From the NCBI RefSeq assembly GCF_014931605.1, contig NZ_CP053382.1, positions 1,612,001-1,676,000 of the forward strand: 64,000 nucleotides of DNA, read 5' to 3'. The position numbers were made by a program, and so were the translations under genes. This DNA comes from Halomonas sp. MCCC 1A13316 (lineage in GTDB: Bacteria; Pseudomonadota; Gammaproteobacteria; Pseudomonadales; Halomonadaceae). The notes beneath the pieces are model-generated. The model did not search any database, was not told the origin of the DNA, and worked only from the letters and a program-made list of their open reading frames with translations. The first letter of the stretch is position 1, and each line of letters opens with the position of its first letter. Of this stretch, positions 17,213-25,161 are shown one piece after another.

Positions 17213-18428
17213 ATCGTTCACCCCCCGCCTGCGGGGGCTGCCCTTCGAGGTGCGTCAGTACTTGCTGATCACCGGCAACTACTGGGCTTTAACGCTCACT
17301 GATGGCGCCCTGCGCATGCTGGTGGTGCTGCACTTCCACCAGCTCGGCTACTCGCCGCTGGAAGTGGCCCTGCTGTTCCTGTTCTACGAGGCCTTTGGTG
17401 TGGTCACCAACCTGGTCGGCGGCTGGCTGGGGGCGCGACTGGGGCTAAATCGCACTATGAACATGGGGTTAGGGCTGCAGATCGTTGCTCTGGTCATGCT
17501 GATGGTACCCGCTACGGCACTCACCGTGCCGTGGGTGATGGCCGCCCAGGCACTTTCGGGGATCGCCAAGGACCTCAACAAGATGAGCGCCAAGAGCGCG
17601 GTGAAGGTGCTGGTACCCAAGGACAGGCCCAGTGCCGGTAGCGCTCTCTACCGCTGGGTGGCGATCCTCACCGGCTCCAAGAACGCGCTCAAGGGCGCCG
17701 GGTTCTTCCTCGGTGGCCTGCTCTTGACGCTGATCGGCTTCCGCGGTGCGGTCATTGCCATGGCCGTGATGCTCGTCGCGGTGCTGGCCCTCTCGCTGAT
17801 GCGCCTGAAGGCCGACCTGGGCCGCCAGAAGCGCAAGCCGAAATTCAGCGAGGTCTTCTCCAAGTCCCGGGCGATCAACGTGCTCTCGGCGGCCCGGCTC
17901 TGCCTGTTCGCCTCGCGCGATGTGTGGTTCGTGGTGGCGTTGCCGGTCTTCCTCTACGACCAGCACGGCTGGAGCCACTGGACGGTGGGGGGGCTTCTCG
18001 CCGTATGGGTAATCGGCTATGGGGGCGTACAGACCCAGGCACCCCGCCTCACGGGCCTGATAAAAGGGGGGGCACGCGGCATCACCGCGTTCTGGGCCTT
18101 GGCGCTGGCCGGCCTGCCGGCGCTGTTGGCGATGTTGCCCCTGGCCGAAGTCGGCTGGCTGGTGGCGGGACTGCTCGCCTTTGGCGTGCTTTTCGCCATC
18201 AATTCGAGCTGGCACAGCTATCTGATCGTTCACTACGCCCGTGCCGACGGGGTCTCCATGGACGTGGGCTTCTACTATATGGCCAATGCCATGGGCAGGC
18301 TCTTGGGGACATTGCTGTCGGGGTGGGTCTATCAGATCTTTGGGCTGGCCGCCTGCCTGTGGATCGCGGCGGCGCTGGTGCTGGCAAGCGCGCTGATGGC
18401 ACTAGCGCTACCGCGGGAGACGGCGTGA
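17190..18428 (+). CDS. arsJ: ArsJ, organoarsenical (1-arseno-3-phosphoglycerate) efflux MFS permease
   Basis: 412 residues with 12 membrane helices. N-terminal [40 protein letters not shown] (split around residue 35) and the cytoplasmic segment [20 protein letters not shown] are characteristic of ArsJ. It sits directly downstream of, and overlaps, the GAPDH gene. The product exports the arseno-sugar acid made by that GAPDH. ATG 17190 is preceded by GGTGGGGA; GTG 17205 is a possible alternative start. arsR follows after about 95 nt. Confidence 0.92.
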   Translation: MSRWAVAESFTPRLRGLPFEVRQYLLITGNYWALTLTDGALRMLVVLHFHQLGYSPLEVALLFLFYEAFGVVTNLVGGWLGARLGLNRTMNMGLGLQIVALVMLMVPATALTVPWVMAAQALSGIAKDLNKMSAKSAVKVLVPKDRPSAGSALYRWVAILTGSKNALKGAGFFLGGLLLTLIGFRGAVIAMAVMLVAVLALSLMRLKADLGRQKRKPKFSEVFSKSRAINVLSAARLCLFASRDVWFVVALPVFLYDQHGWSHWTVGGLLAVWVIGYGGVQTQAPRLTGLIKGGARGITAFWALALAGLPALLAMLPLAEVGWLVAGLLAFGVLFAINSSWHSYLIVHYARADGVSMDVGFYYMANAMGRLLGTLLSGWVYQIFGLAACLWIAAALVLASALMALALPRETA

Positions 18429-18523
18429 TGGGCCGTGGCAGGGGCACCGGTGGCGTGGCATTGCTGTCGGACCGGCGAGTGTTAACGTAGAATGATGAAT
18501 GTCTCTTGCATGAGGAATATCGC

Positions 18524-18877
18524 TTGACCCCGCTTGACCCCCCAAGACTGTTCAAGTGTCTCGGTGACGAGACGCGTCTAATGCTGACCCTGCTGATTCT
18601 CCGTGAGGAGGAGCTGTGCGTCTGCGAGATGACTCACGCCCTGGAAGAATCCCAGCCCAAGGTGTCGCGTCATCTGGCTCAGCTTCGCAACTGCGGCTTG
18701 CTCAGCGATCGGCGTGAGGGTCAGTGGGTCTACTATCGGCTCGCCGACACGATACCGCAGTGGGTGAATGAGGCGCTGTCAGCGGCCGAAAAGGGCCAGG
18801 ACGAGCGTCTCTCGAGCCTGCAGGTTCGTCTGGCTGACATGGGCAACCGGCCCGATCGGCGTCTGGCGATGTGCTAA
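18524..18877 (+). CDS. arsR: ArsR family arsenite-responsive repressor
   Basis: 117 residues, winged-helix ArsR/SmtB fold. The metalloid site ELCVCEM places Cys32 and Cys34 exactly as in E. coli ArsR; the third ligand position (37) is Thr, and Cys12 may contribute instead. The recognition region ESQPKVSRHLAQLRNCGLL is highly ArsR-like. The start is taken as TTG 18524, six bases after GAGGAA; an in-frame TTG at 18506 lies upstream of that site. It likely represses the operons with palindromes at 16114 and 22219 and is relieved by arsenite. Confidence 0.93.
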   Translation: MTPLDPPRLFKCLGDETRLMLTLLILREEELCVCEMTHALEESQPKVSRHLAQLRNCGLLSDRREGQWVYYRLADTIPQWVNEALSAAEKGQDERLSSLQVRLADMGNRPDRRLAMC

Positions 18878-18938
18878 GACGCAGCCTGCGCACCTCATCT
18901 ACTCACATTTTCTGCCTCCCTCGGCCCAATGGGTGATA

Positions 18939-19115
18939 CTAACCGTGGGAGGTGGGCGTGGCGTTGAGGCAGCGCCTGAACTCACTGCCTATCGAGTGAC
19001 GCACCCGCTCAAGGTTCAGCGAGGCGCGCATCAGGGCTATGACGTAGATCATCACCACCAGCAGCGCGAAGATCTTGGTGGTGTCCTCGACGAAGAAGTG
19101 TAGCGAACCGCAGCA
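18939..19115 (-). pseudogene. Remnant of an ArsP/DUF318-type permease N-terminus
   Basis: The minus strand reads LHFFVEDTTKIFALLVVM followed by IYVIALMRASLNLERVR. As I recall the family, this is the conserved first segment of metalloid-associated permeases of the ArsP/DUF318 group. After about 33 residues similarity is lost and the frame stops at a TAG (18939-18941). No usable start codon or ribosome site precedes it. The CFCS-type core is missing. It is read as the relic of a deleted permease gene within the arsenic region. Confidence 0.55.
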
Positions 19116-19296
19116 GGTGACAAAAGGATACCGGCGCGATGCAAAAAATCTCGCTCTTCCTTGGTGGGCTTGTCAGGCAGGCTCGATGCAGGGCTGGTGA
19201 TTGGGATCGACCGTCATACGATGCTCTTCGGGCAACGCTTGGTGCAGTGAGTAGGGTAACGCCGCTGGCACGCCATGGCGTGCCAGCGCCCGGTCA
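19116..19296. other. Non-coding, decayed stretch between permease remnant and thiolase
   Basis: No supported gene. On the minus strand a short open segment ending EEHRMTVDPNHQPCIEPA then TGA (19173) could be the tail of a lost gene, but I do not recognise it. An inverted repeat near 19263-19283 (TGGCACGCCATGGCGTGCCA) is a 20-bp perfect palindrome just past the thiolase stop and may act as its transcription end hairpin, though no T-run follows. Confidence 0.4.
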
Positions 19297-20481
19297 TCAG
19301 AGGGTTTCCAGGGCCAAGGCGATGCCCTGACCGCCGCCGATGCAAAGGGTGACGATACCGCGACGCTCCCCGTTGCGCTGCATGGCATGCAGCAGGCGGG
19401 TGGTCAGCACCGCGCCACTGGCGCCGATGGGGTGCCCGTGGGCGATGGCGCCCCCCTCCACGTTGACGATCTCCTGCGGCAGGCCCAGCTCGCGCTGGCA
19501 GGCCAGGGCGATAGCGGCGAAGGCCTCGTTGATCTCCACCCGGTCCAGGTCGCCCACCGACCAGCCGGCACGCTCCAGCGCCTGGCGGACCGCAGGCACC
19601 GGGCCTATGCCGAAGTAGTCTGGCTCCACAGCGCCGACGCCGAAGGAAACCAGCCGCGCCATGGGCGCGAGGCCCTGCTTCTCGGCCCAGCCGCGCTCGG
19701 CGACGATCATCGCCGCCGCACCGCTGTTGAGCCCCGGGGCGTTGCCAGCGGTGATGGTGCCCTCCTTGCGGAAGGCGGGCCTGAGCTTCGCGAGAGACTC
19801 CGCGGTGGTGTCGCCGCGGTTGTGCTCGTCGCGGGCGAAGGTGGTGGTGCCCTTGCGGGTGGTGAGCTCCACGCCGGCGATCTCGGCGTCGAAGTGGCCG
19901 GCCTCCTGGGCCTTGGAGAAGCTCAGCTGGGAGCGAAGCGCCCAGGCGTCTTGGTCGTCGCGGGAGATGCCATAGCGTGCGACCAGGTCCTCGGTGTGCC
20001 AGCCGGAGTGTTTGCCGCTGAAAGCGTCGTTGAGGCCATCGAGCAGCATGGTGTCGTGCATGGTAACGTCTCCCATGCGCGCGCCCCAGCGGCCTTGGGG
20101 CATCACATAGGGGGCCCGGTCCATGTTCTCCATACCGCCGGCGATGGTGCAGTCGGCCATGCCGCTCCAGATCTCCATGGCGGCGCTGGCCACGGCCTGG
20201 GCGCCTGAGCCACAGACCCGGTTGACGGTAAGCGCCGGGACCTCCACCGGCAGACCGCCGCCGATGCCGGCCTGGCGGGCGGAGTTCATGCGACAACCGG
20301 CCTGGATGACGTGGCCCATCACCAGCGATTGCACCTTGTCAGCAGCGAGGCCGGAACGGGTGAGGGTCTCATGGATAACGCGCGCGCCGAGCTCAGTGGC
20401 GGGAGTTTCCTTGAGACTGCCACCATAGGTGCCGATGGCGGTACGAACGGGATGGCAGATGACAACGTCTCGCGATGACAT
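19297..20481 (-). CDS. Thiolase family acetyl-CoA acyltransferase
   Basis: 394 residues, standard for degradative or biosynthetic thiolases. Nucleophile Cys90 lies in NRVCGSGAQA; the His and second Cys motifs are GHPIGASGA and LCIGGGQGIALALE. It forms or cleaves acetoacetyl-CoA or 3-ketoacyl-CoA. The start at 20481 is placed seven bases after GAGGAG, two codons inside a longer frame. It sits between two halves of the arsenic block without other fatty-acid genes beside it. Whether it is PhaA, AtoB or BktB type cannot be settled from sequence alone. Confidence 0.9.
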   Translation of the reverse strand: MSSRDVVICHPVRTAIGTYGGSLKETPATELGARVIHETLTRSGLAADKVQSLVMGHVIQAGCRMNSARQAGIGGGLPVEVPALTVNRVCGSGAQAVASAAMEIWSGMADCTIAGGMENMDRAPYVMPQGRWGARMGDVTMHDTMLLDGLNDAFSGKHSGWHTEDLVARYGISRDDQDAWALRSQLSFSKAQEAGHFDAEIAGVELTTRKGTTTFARDEHNRGDTTAESLAKLRPAFRKEGTITAGNAPGLNSGAAAMIVAERGWAEKQGLAPMARLVSFGVGAVEPDYFGIGPVPAVRQALERAGWSVGDLDRVEINEAFAAIALACQRELGLPQEIVNVEGGAIAHGHPIGASGAVLTTRLLHAMQRNGERRGIVTLCIGGGQGIALALETL

Positions 20482-20599
20482 GAGCATGCTCCTCTGTCGT
20501 GTGGTCAGGTGGCCAGATTGGTCGCCTGACAGGCCATCTCACCTATAGCATTCAGTTGTTAGACATGTCCTGACAGACATCAAGAAAATAAGAGTGCTA

Positions 20600-20782
20600 T
20601 CAATCCATCTCTTTGGGTAACACTAGTACCGGGCAGTAGGCATCACGGGCGATCGCCTCGTCGGTACTGCCGAGCAGGAACTCCACCTGCTCGTTGCCCC
20701 AGGTGGTCAACGTTTTCAGGCGCGCTTGCAGCAGCGGCCAGGCAGGAGAGTAATCCACGGCGACCAGGATGTGCTTGAACAA
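20600..20782 (-). pseudogene. Internally deleted universal stress protein (60 aa)
   Basis: The first about 29 residues (MFKHILVAVDYSPAW...) are a UspA N-terminus and the last about 31 (FLLGSTDEAIARDAYCPVLVLP) are a UspA C-terminus with the nucleotide-loop region. The roughly 80 central residues of the normal 140-150 are missing and the reading frame is kept. It starts with TTG 20782 after AGGAG, 4 nt after the preceding gene's stop. The ATP-binding fold cannot form as usual. It is either an in-frame deletion relic or a miniature protein. It is the last gene of the acr3 operon. Confidence 0.65.
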
Positions 20783-20786
20783 GGTA

Positions 20787-21080
20787 TTACTCCTTGGGGC
20801 GGGTGGGAGAGGCGCCCTCCACGAAGAGGTGCCTCAAGCCCAGGAAGCCCTCGACGTCGAGCCTCAGGCCTTGGTCGACCAGCGTCGGGTCGATGTGCAC
20901 GGCCACGCCGTCCAGGTCGAGGCGGGTGTAGCGCTCCGGCGCCTCCGGGGCCCTGGCCTCGGCCACCGCGATATCGGCGCCACCGCCGCAGCAGCCGTGA
21001 CGGGGCGAGAGGCGCACCGTGGCTACTCCGCCCTTGTTCTTCAGCCACTCGCGAGCCCGGTCGCTGACCTCGATGGCCAT
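20787..21080 (-). CDS. CC/Se-motif family small protein (Cys-Cys form)
   Basis: 97 residues. The central motif RLSPRHGCCGGGADIAVAEA places adjacent Cys30-Cys31 in a Gly-rich loop. As I recall, related proteins are catalogued as a CC/Se-motif (seleno)protein family in which one Cys may be selenocysteine; here both are ordinary TGC/TGT-type Cys codons. It follows acr3 with a 3-nt gap, so an arsenic- or thiol-related role is suggested by context. No biochemical function can be assigned. The ATG at 21080 is the only sensible start. Confidence 0.75.
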   Translation of the reverse strand: MAIEVSDRAREWLKNKGGVATVRLSPRHGCCGGGADIAVAEARAPEAPERYTRLDLDGVAVHIDPTLVDQGLRLDVEGFLGLRHLFVEGASPTRPKE

Positions 21081-21083
21081 GGG

Positions 21084-22184
21084 TCAGTCCCTGGCCTCGG
21101 CTGCTGGCTGCGTCTCGGCCTCAGGGAAGTGGTGGCGAGTCCTGTTGGCGATACGTACCAGCGCCAACATCAGCGGTACCTCCACCAGTACACCCACCAC
21201 CGTAGCCAGCGCCGCGCCCGACTGCAGGCCGAAAAGGGCAATGGCGGCGGCCACGGCCAGCTCGAAGAAGTTGCTGGCGCCGATCATCGCCCCGGGGGCG
21301 GCCACGTTGTGGGGCACCTTCCAAGCCTTGGCCCAGCCGTAGGCGAGGAAGAAAATCAGGAAGGTCTGGATGATCAGCGGGATGGCGATCAGCACGATGT
21401 GCAGCGGGTTGGCGATGATCACGTCGCCCTGGAAGGCGAACAGCAGCACCAAGGTGATGATCAGCCCGATGGGAGTGACCGGCCCTACCTTCTTCATGAA
21501 GACGTTGTCGTACCACTCGATGCCGTGGCGGGCGATCAGGCTGCGCCGGGTCAGGTAGCCAGCGGCGAGCGGGATGACGATGTAGAGCACCACCGACAGC
21601 GCCACGGTATCCCAAGGCACCTGGATGTTGGAGACGCCGAGCAGGAAGACCACGATCGGGGCGAAGGCGAACAGCATGATCAGGTCGTTGAGGGCGACCT
21701 GTACCAGGGTGTAAGCGGCATCGCCTCGGGTCAGGTAACTCCATACGAAGACCATGGCCGTGCAGGGCGCCGCCCCCAGCAGGATCGCTCCGGCCAGGTA
21801 CTGGCTGGCAAGCTCTTCAGGGATGAGGGGCTGGAACAGCACCATCAGGAAGAACCAGGCGATGGCGAACATGGTGAAGGGCTTGATCAGCCAATTCACC
21901 GAGGTGGTGATGATCAGCCCCTTGGGCTGGCGGCGCACGCCGAGCACGGCGGAGAAGTCGATCTGCGCCATCATGGGAAAGATCATCGCCCAGATCAGGA
22001 TGGCCACCGGAATCGATACTTGGGCGTATTCGAACCGTGAAAGCGTCTCGGGAACCGCCGGGGCGAACTGGCCGAGCAGCACCCCGGCGATGATGGCCAG
22101 CGCCACCCACACTGAGAGGAAGCGTTCGAAGAGGCCCATGCCTTCAGTGGTGGTTGGCGTCTGCGATAATGAGTCGTCTGCCAT
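21084..22184 (-). CDS. acr3: Arsenite efflux permease ACR3
   Basis: 366 residues with ten predicted membrane segments. The hallmark LLGAAPCTAMVFVWSYL carries essential Cys141, and a conserved Glu lies in VGVLVEVPLMLALV near residue 330. ACR3 exports arsenite, and sometimes antimonite, driven by the membrane potential. The start at 22184 (MADDSLSQTP) follows GGAGCGACGC; a longer frame to 22268 runs through the operator. The promoter region holds ArsR-like palindrome 22219-22238. It leads the operon acr3, CC-motif protein, deleted USP. No arsenate reductase gene is adjacent, so arsenite supply would depend on a reductase elsewhere. Confidence 0.94.
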   Translation of the reverse strand: MADDSLSQTPTTTEGMGLFERFLSVWVALAIIAGVLLGQFAPAVPETLSRFEYAQVSIPVAILIWAMIFPMMAQIDFSAVLGVRRQPKGLIITTSVNWLIKPFTMFAIAWFFLMVLFQPLIPEELASQYLAGAILLGAAPCTAMVFVWSYLTRGDAAYTLVQVALNDLIMLFAFAPIVVFLLGVSNIQVPWDTVALSVVLYIVIPLAAGYLTRRSLIARHGIEWYDNVFMKKVGPVTPIGLIITLVLLFAFQGDVIIANPLHIVLIAIPLIIQTFLIFFLAYGWAKAWKVPHNVAAPGAMIGASNFFELAVAAAIALFGLQSGAALATVVGVLVEVPLMLALVRIANRTRHHFPEAETQPAAEARD

Positions 22185-22218
22185 GCGTCGCTCCGTCGGA
22201 AGTAAGGGCTTGGCGAAG

Positions 22219-22238
22219 ATATATGTTTTTCCATATGT
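22219..22238. promoter_or_regulatory. Candidate ArsR operator at the acr3 promoter
   Basis: ATATATG, 6 bp TTTTTC, CATATGT. This repeats the arm sequence and 7-6-7 spacing of the site at 16114-16133 with one arm mismatch. On the minus strand a -35-like TTGACG (22245-22250 complement) lies just upstream of it in the acr3 direction. Repression of acr3 by the ArsR at 18524 is inferred. Confidence 0.7.
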
Positions 22239-22312
22239 CGGCAACGTCAAGAGACGTATCGAGCTCATTGCCCTGCTATGATGCGGCCATTCATTCCCGA
22301 CGAGGAAGCGAC

Positions 22313-22933
22313 TTGAGCGTAGCCGATTCCTTGCGACTCGACCGTATTGCCATCGGCGATCTCGACGAGGTCAGCCTGACCGTCGAGCCCGGAGAGATCG
22401 TCTGTTTGTCCGGTGCCAGCGGCTCGGGCAAGAGCCGCCTGCTGCGGGCCGTGGCCGATCTCGAACCCCATGCTGGCGAGGTCTGGCTGGGCGAGCAGGG
22501 CCAGTCGCAGATGCCGGGCCACGCCTGGCGGCGCCAAGTGATGCTGGTGCCGGCCGAAAGCCACTGGTGGGCGGAGACGGTGGTCGAGCACTTCATCCAT
22601 GAGCCTGAAGCTGCGGAACTGGAAGCGCTGGGGCTGGCTCCCGATGCCCTGGCCTGGCAGGTGGGGCGCCTCTCCACCGGCGAGAAGCAGCGCTTGGGGC
22701 TATTGCGGGCTTTGAGCCGCGAGCCCAGCGCTCTACTGCTCGACGAGCCCACCGCCAACCTGGATGACGCAACCAACGAGCGGGTGGAAGCCTGGCTGAC
22801 GGCGCGCATTCACGAGCGTGGCTGGCCGACGCTATGGGTGGCCCATGACCGAGGACAGATCGCCCGGGTGGCCAGCCGCCACTGGCGGATCGCGAGCGGG
22901 CGACTGGAGGAGGTGAACGTCGCATGGGCGTGA
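22313..22933 (+). CDS. fetA: FetA-like ABC transporter ATP-binding protein
   Basis: 206 residues: Walker A SGASGSGKSRLL, signature LSTGEKQRLGLLRAL, Walker B SALLLDEPTANLDD, switch His in WVAHDRGQ. With the overlapping UPF0014 permease it forms the FetAB pair, linked in E. coli to iron export and peroxide resistance. The start is taken as TTG 22313 after GAGGAAG; longer frames overlap the acr3 promoter. It is divergent from acr3 across about 128 bp. Confidence 0.85.
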   Translation: MSVADSLRLDRIAIGDLDEVSLTVEPGEIVCLSGASGSGKSRLLRAVADLEPHAGEVWLGEQGQSQMPGHAWRRQVMLVPAESHWWAETVVEHFIHEPEAAELEALGLAPDALAWQVGRLSTGEKQRLGLLRALSREPSALLLDEPTANLDDATNERVEAWLTARIHERGWPTLWVAHDRGQIARVASRHWRIASGRLEEVNVAWA

Positions 22934-23727
22934 TCGAACTCTCCTGGTGGCAGCTGGCGCTGGCGGCGCTGATGGTCGTGGTGCTTGCCGGCTGCACAGC
23001 GGCAATGCGGCTGGGCATGAGCCGCAGCCTGCTGGTGGCCGCGCTGCGTACCGTTATTCAGCTGGCGCTGGTCGGCCTGGTGCTGGAGGCGCTGTTCGCC
23101 GCCGAGCGGCTGGTATGGGTCGTGCTGATGGCGTTGGCGATGCTGCTGATTGCCGGACGCGAAGTGATGGCACGCCAGAAGCGACGGTTGCTGGGCGGTT
23201 GGGCCTTCGGCATCGGCACGCTGTCGATGTTTCTCTCGTCGTTCACCGTCGCCGTACTGACACTGACCGTCGTCATCGGCCCTGACCCTTGGTATCACCC
23301 CCAATATGCCATTCCGCTATTGGGCATGCTGCTGGGCAACACAATGACCGGCGTGGCGCTGGCGCTGGATCGCCTGACCGATACTGCCTGGCGCCAGCGT
23401 GGCGTGATCGAGAGCCGGCTGATGCTCGGTGAACCTTGGCAGGTGGCAATCGGCGATATTCGTCGCGAGGCAATGCGCAGCGGCTTGATGCCGATGATCA
23501 ACGCCATGGCCGCCGCCGGGGTGGTCAGCCTGCCGGGGATGATGACCGGTCAGATACTCGCCGGCACCGCGCCGGGTCTGGCGGTGAAGTACCAGATATT
23601 GATCATGTTCACGATTACGCTGGGGACCGGCTTCGGCACCCTGGCAGCGGTGACCGTAGGCAGCCGACGGCTATTCGATTCCCGCGAGCGCCTGCGCCTC
23701 GACCGGCTTTCTTTACCTCGCTCGTAA
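22924..23727 (+). CDS. fetB: FetB-like iron export permease (UPF0014)
   Basis: 267 residues with about seven membrane segments. It carries UPF0014 signatures: LRTVIQLALVGLVLEALF, IPLLGMLLGNTMTGVALALDR and the long block GLMPMINAMAAAGVVSLPGMMTGQILAG (split around residue 200). It overlaps fetA by 10 nt, so the two are translationally coupled. The predicted partner role is the membrane half of an inner-membrane metal exporter. The stop abuts a hairpin serving the opposite strand. Confidence 0.88.
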   Translation: MGVIELSWWQLALAALMVVVLAGCTAAMRLGMSRSLLVAALRTVIQLALVGLVLEALFAAERLVWVVLMALAMLLIAGREVMARQKRRLLGGWAFGIGTLSMFLSSFTVAVLTLTVVIGPDPWYHPQYAIPLLGMLLGNTMTGVALALDRLTDTAWRQRGVIESRLMLGEPWQVAIGDIRREAMRSGLMPMINAMAAAGVVSLPGMMTGQILAGTAPGLAVKYQILIMFTITLGTGFGTLAAVTVGSRRLFDSRERLRLDRLSLPRS

Positions 23728-23760
23728 AAACGCCCGCCTCCTTCAATGGGGGCGGGCGTC
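23726..23760 (-). terminator. Intrinsic terminator of the second thiolase gene
   Basis: Read on the minus strand, a hairpin of ACGCCCGCCCCC and GGAGGCGGGCGT (23730-23759, one mismatch) is followed by TTTTT. It lies 46 nt past the thiolase stop and ends at the fetB stop, so the run of A in the fetB 3' end doubles as the U-tract. Confidence 0.85.
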
Positions 23761-23805
23761 GTTCAGGCAGTGACTCGATCGATCAATCGGTCAGTCAAAC
23801 AACTT

Positions 23806-24993
23806 CTAATCCATCAGTTCGATGGCCACTGCGGTGGCTTCGCCGCCGCCGATGCACAGGCTGGCGATGCCGCGCTTGCCGCCCTTGGTGCGCAGGGCAT
23901 GGATCAGGGTGGCGATGATGCGCGAACCGGTGGAGCCGATGGGGTGGCCCTGGGCGCAGGCGCCGCCGAACACATTGACTTTATTGTGCGGAATATCGAG
24001 TCCGTCCATGGCCAGCAGGGTGACTACGGCGAAGGCCTCGTTGATCTCGAACAGATCGACGTCGGCGACGCTCCAGTCGAGTTTCTTCAATAGCTTCTCG
24101 ATGGCGCCTACCGGGGCGATGGTGAACTCGCTGGGATGCTGGGAGTGAGTACTGTGACCCAGCATGCGGGCCAGCGGCTTGCTGCCAAGGCGGTCGGCGG
24201 CGGCCTGGCTGGCGAGGATCAAAGCCGAGGCGCCGTCGGAGATGGAGCTGGAGTTGGCCGCAGTGATGGTTCCGTCCTTGGCAAAGGCGGGGCGTAGTTG
24301 GCGGATCTTGTCGAGCTTGGCCTGGAACGGCTGCTCGTCGTGCTCGACCACGCTCTCGCCCTGGCGGCTGGTGACAGTGACCGGCGCCATCTCGGCCTTC
24401 AGGTGACCGGCATTGGTGGCCTCCATGGCACGCTCCAGCGAGGCGATGGCGAAATCGTCGAGGCGTTCGCGAGAGTAGCCGCGCTCGCTGGCGACATCCT
24501 GGGCGAATACCCCCATCAATTTGCCAGTCTCGGCGTCTTCCAGGCCATCGAGAAACATATGATCCTTCAGCTCGCCGTGACCCAGGCGATAGCCGGTACG
24601 CGCCTTGGTCAGCACGTGCGGGGCGTTGGACATCGACTCCATGCCGCCGGCGAGAACCACTTCGCCGCTACCGGCACGGATCAGGTCATGGGCCAGCATG
24701 GTGGCCTTCATTCCCGAACCGCACAGCTTGTTGATGGTGGTCGCGCCGATGCCATCGGGAATGCCGGCCTGGCGCATGGCCTGGCGGGCCGGACCCTGCT
24801 TGACGCCGCCCGGCAGCACGCAGCCCATGATGCCTTCGTCGATGGCGCTGGACTCGATGCCGGCGCGCTCGATGGCGGCGCGAATGGCGGTGGCGGCAAG
24901 CTCAGGAGCCGTGAGGCTTGCCAGGCTGCCGAGCATGCCGCCCATCGGGGTGCGTGCGGCGGAGAGGAAAACGATATCGTTGGGGCTGCTCAT
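23806..24993 (-). CDS. Acetyl-CoA C-acetyltransferase / thiolase
   Basis: 395 residues. Cys91 lies in NKLCGSGMKA, GHPIGSTGSR carries the catalytic His, and IASLCIGGGEA the second Cys. NKLCGSGMKA is typical of acetoacetyl-CoA thiolases that release acetyl-CoA in ketone body, leucine or fatty-acid catabolism. The start at 24993 follows AGGAGAG; a longer frame to 25017 has a non-family extension. It is divergent from the tetR gene, and a candidate operator at 25136-25153 lies between them. It ends at a strong terminator. Confidence 0.92.
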   Translation of the reverse strand: MSSPNDIVFLSAARTPMGGMLGSLASLTAPELAATAIRAAIERAGIESSAIDEGIMGCVLPGGVKQGPARQAMRQAGIPDGIGATTINKLCGSGMKATMLAHDLIRAGSGEVVLAGGMESMSNAPHVLTKARTGYRLGHGELKDHMFLDGLEDAETGKLMGVFAQDVASERGYSRERLDDFAIASLERAMEATNAGHLKAEMAPVTVTSRQGESVVEHDEQPFQAKLDKIRQLRPAFAKDGTITAANSSSISDGASALILASQAAADRLGSKPLARMLGHSTHSQHPSEFTIAPVGAIEKLLKKLDWSVADVDLFEINEAFAVVTLLAMDGLDIPHNKVNVFGGACAQGHPIGSTGSRIIATLIHALRTKGGKRGIASLCIGGGEATAVAIELMD

Positions 24994-25135
24994 GGTGGCA
25001 CTCTCCTGTCGAATCATCCGTTATGTTTGTCGTTGACGAGAGCCGGCTCAGCAGGCGTTGCGGCCGTCTCGTCGGGGTATTCTCTGCGATATGTCGCGTT
25101 GACCTGCCGACGTCGCTGTGTTTTTCTCAAGATCA

Positions 25136-25153
25136 ACCAAGCAAGCGCTAGTG
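25136..25153. promoter_or_regulatory. Candidate TetR operator between thiolase and tetR
   Basis: ACCAAGCAAGCGCTAGTG fits the pattern ACCnAGC-N4-GCTnG, an interrupted palindrome. The same core, read on the other strand, occurs upstream of the acyl-CoA synthetase at 25821-25838. It lies 8 nt before the tetR ATG, where binding would block tetR expression. Confidence 0.6.
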
Positions 25154-25161
25154 TAAACCCG

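Noticed and set aside
20769..22040. 423-codon plus-strand frame over the acr3 operon
   Set aside because: Antisense shadow of acr3 and the CC-motif gene; low-complexity His/Gln/Gly composition.
24298..25161. Long N-terminal extension of the TetR frame
   Set aside because: Lies antisense to the thiolase; the TetR family start is at 25162 beside the operator.
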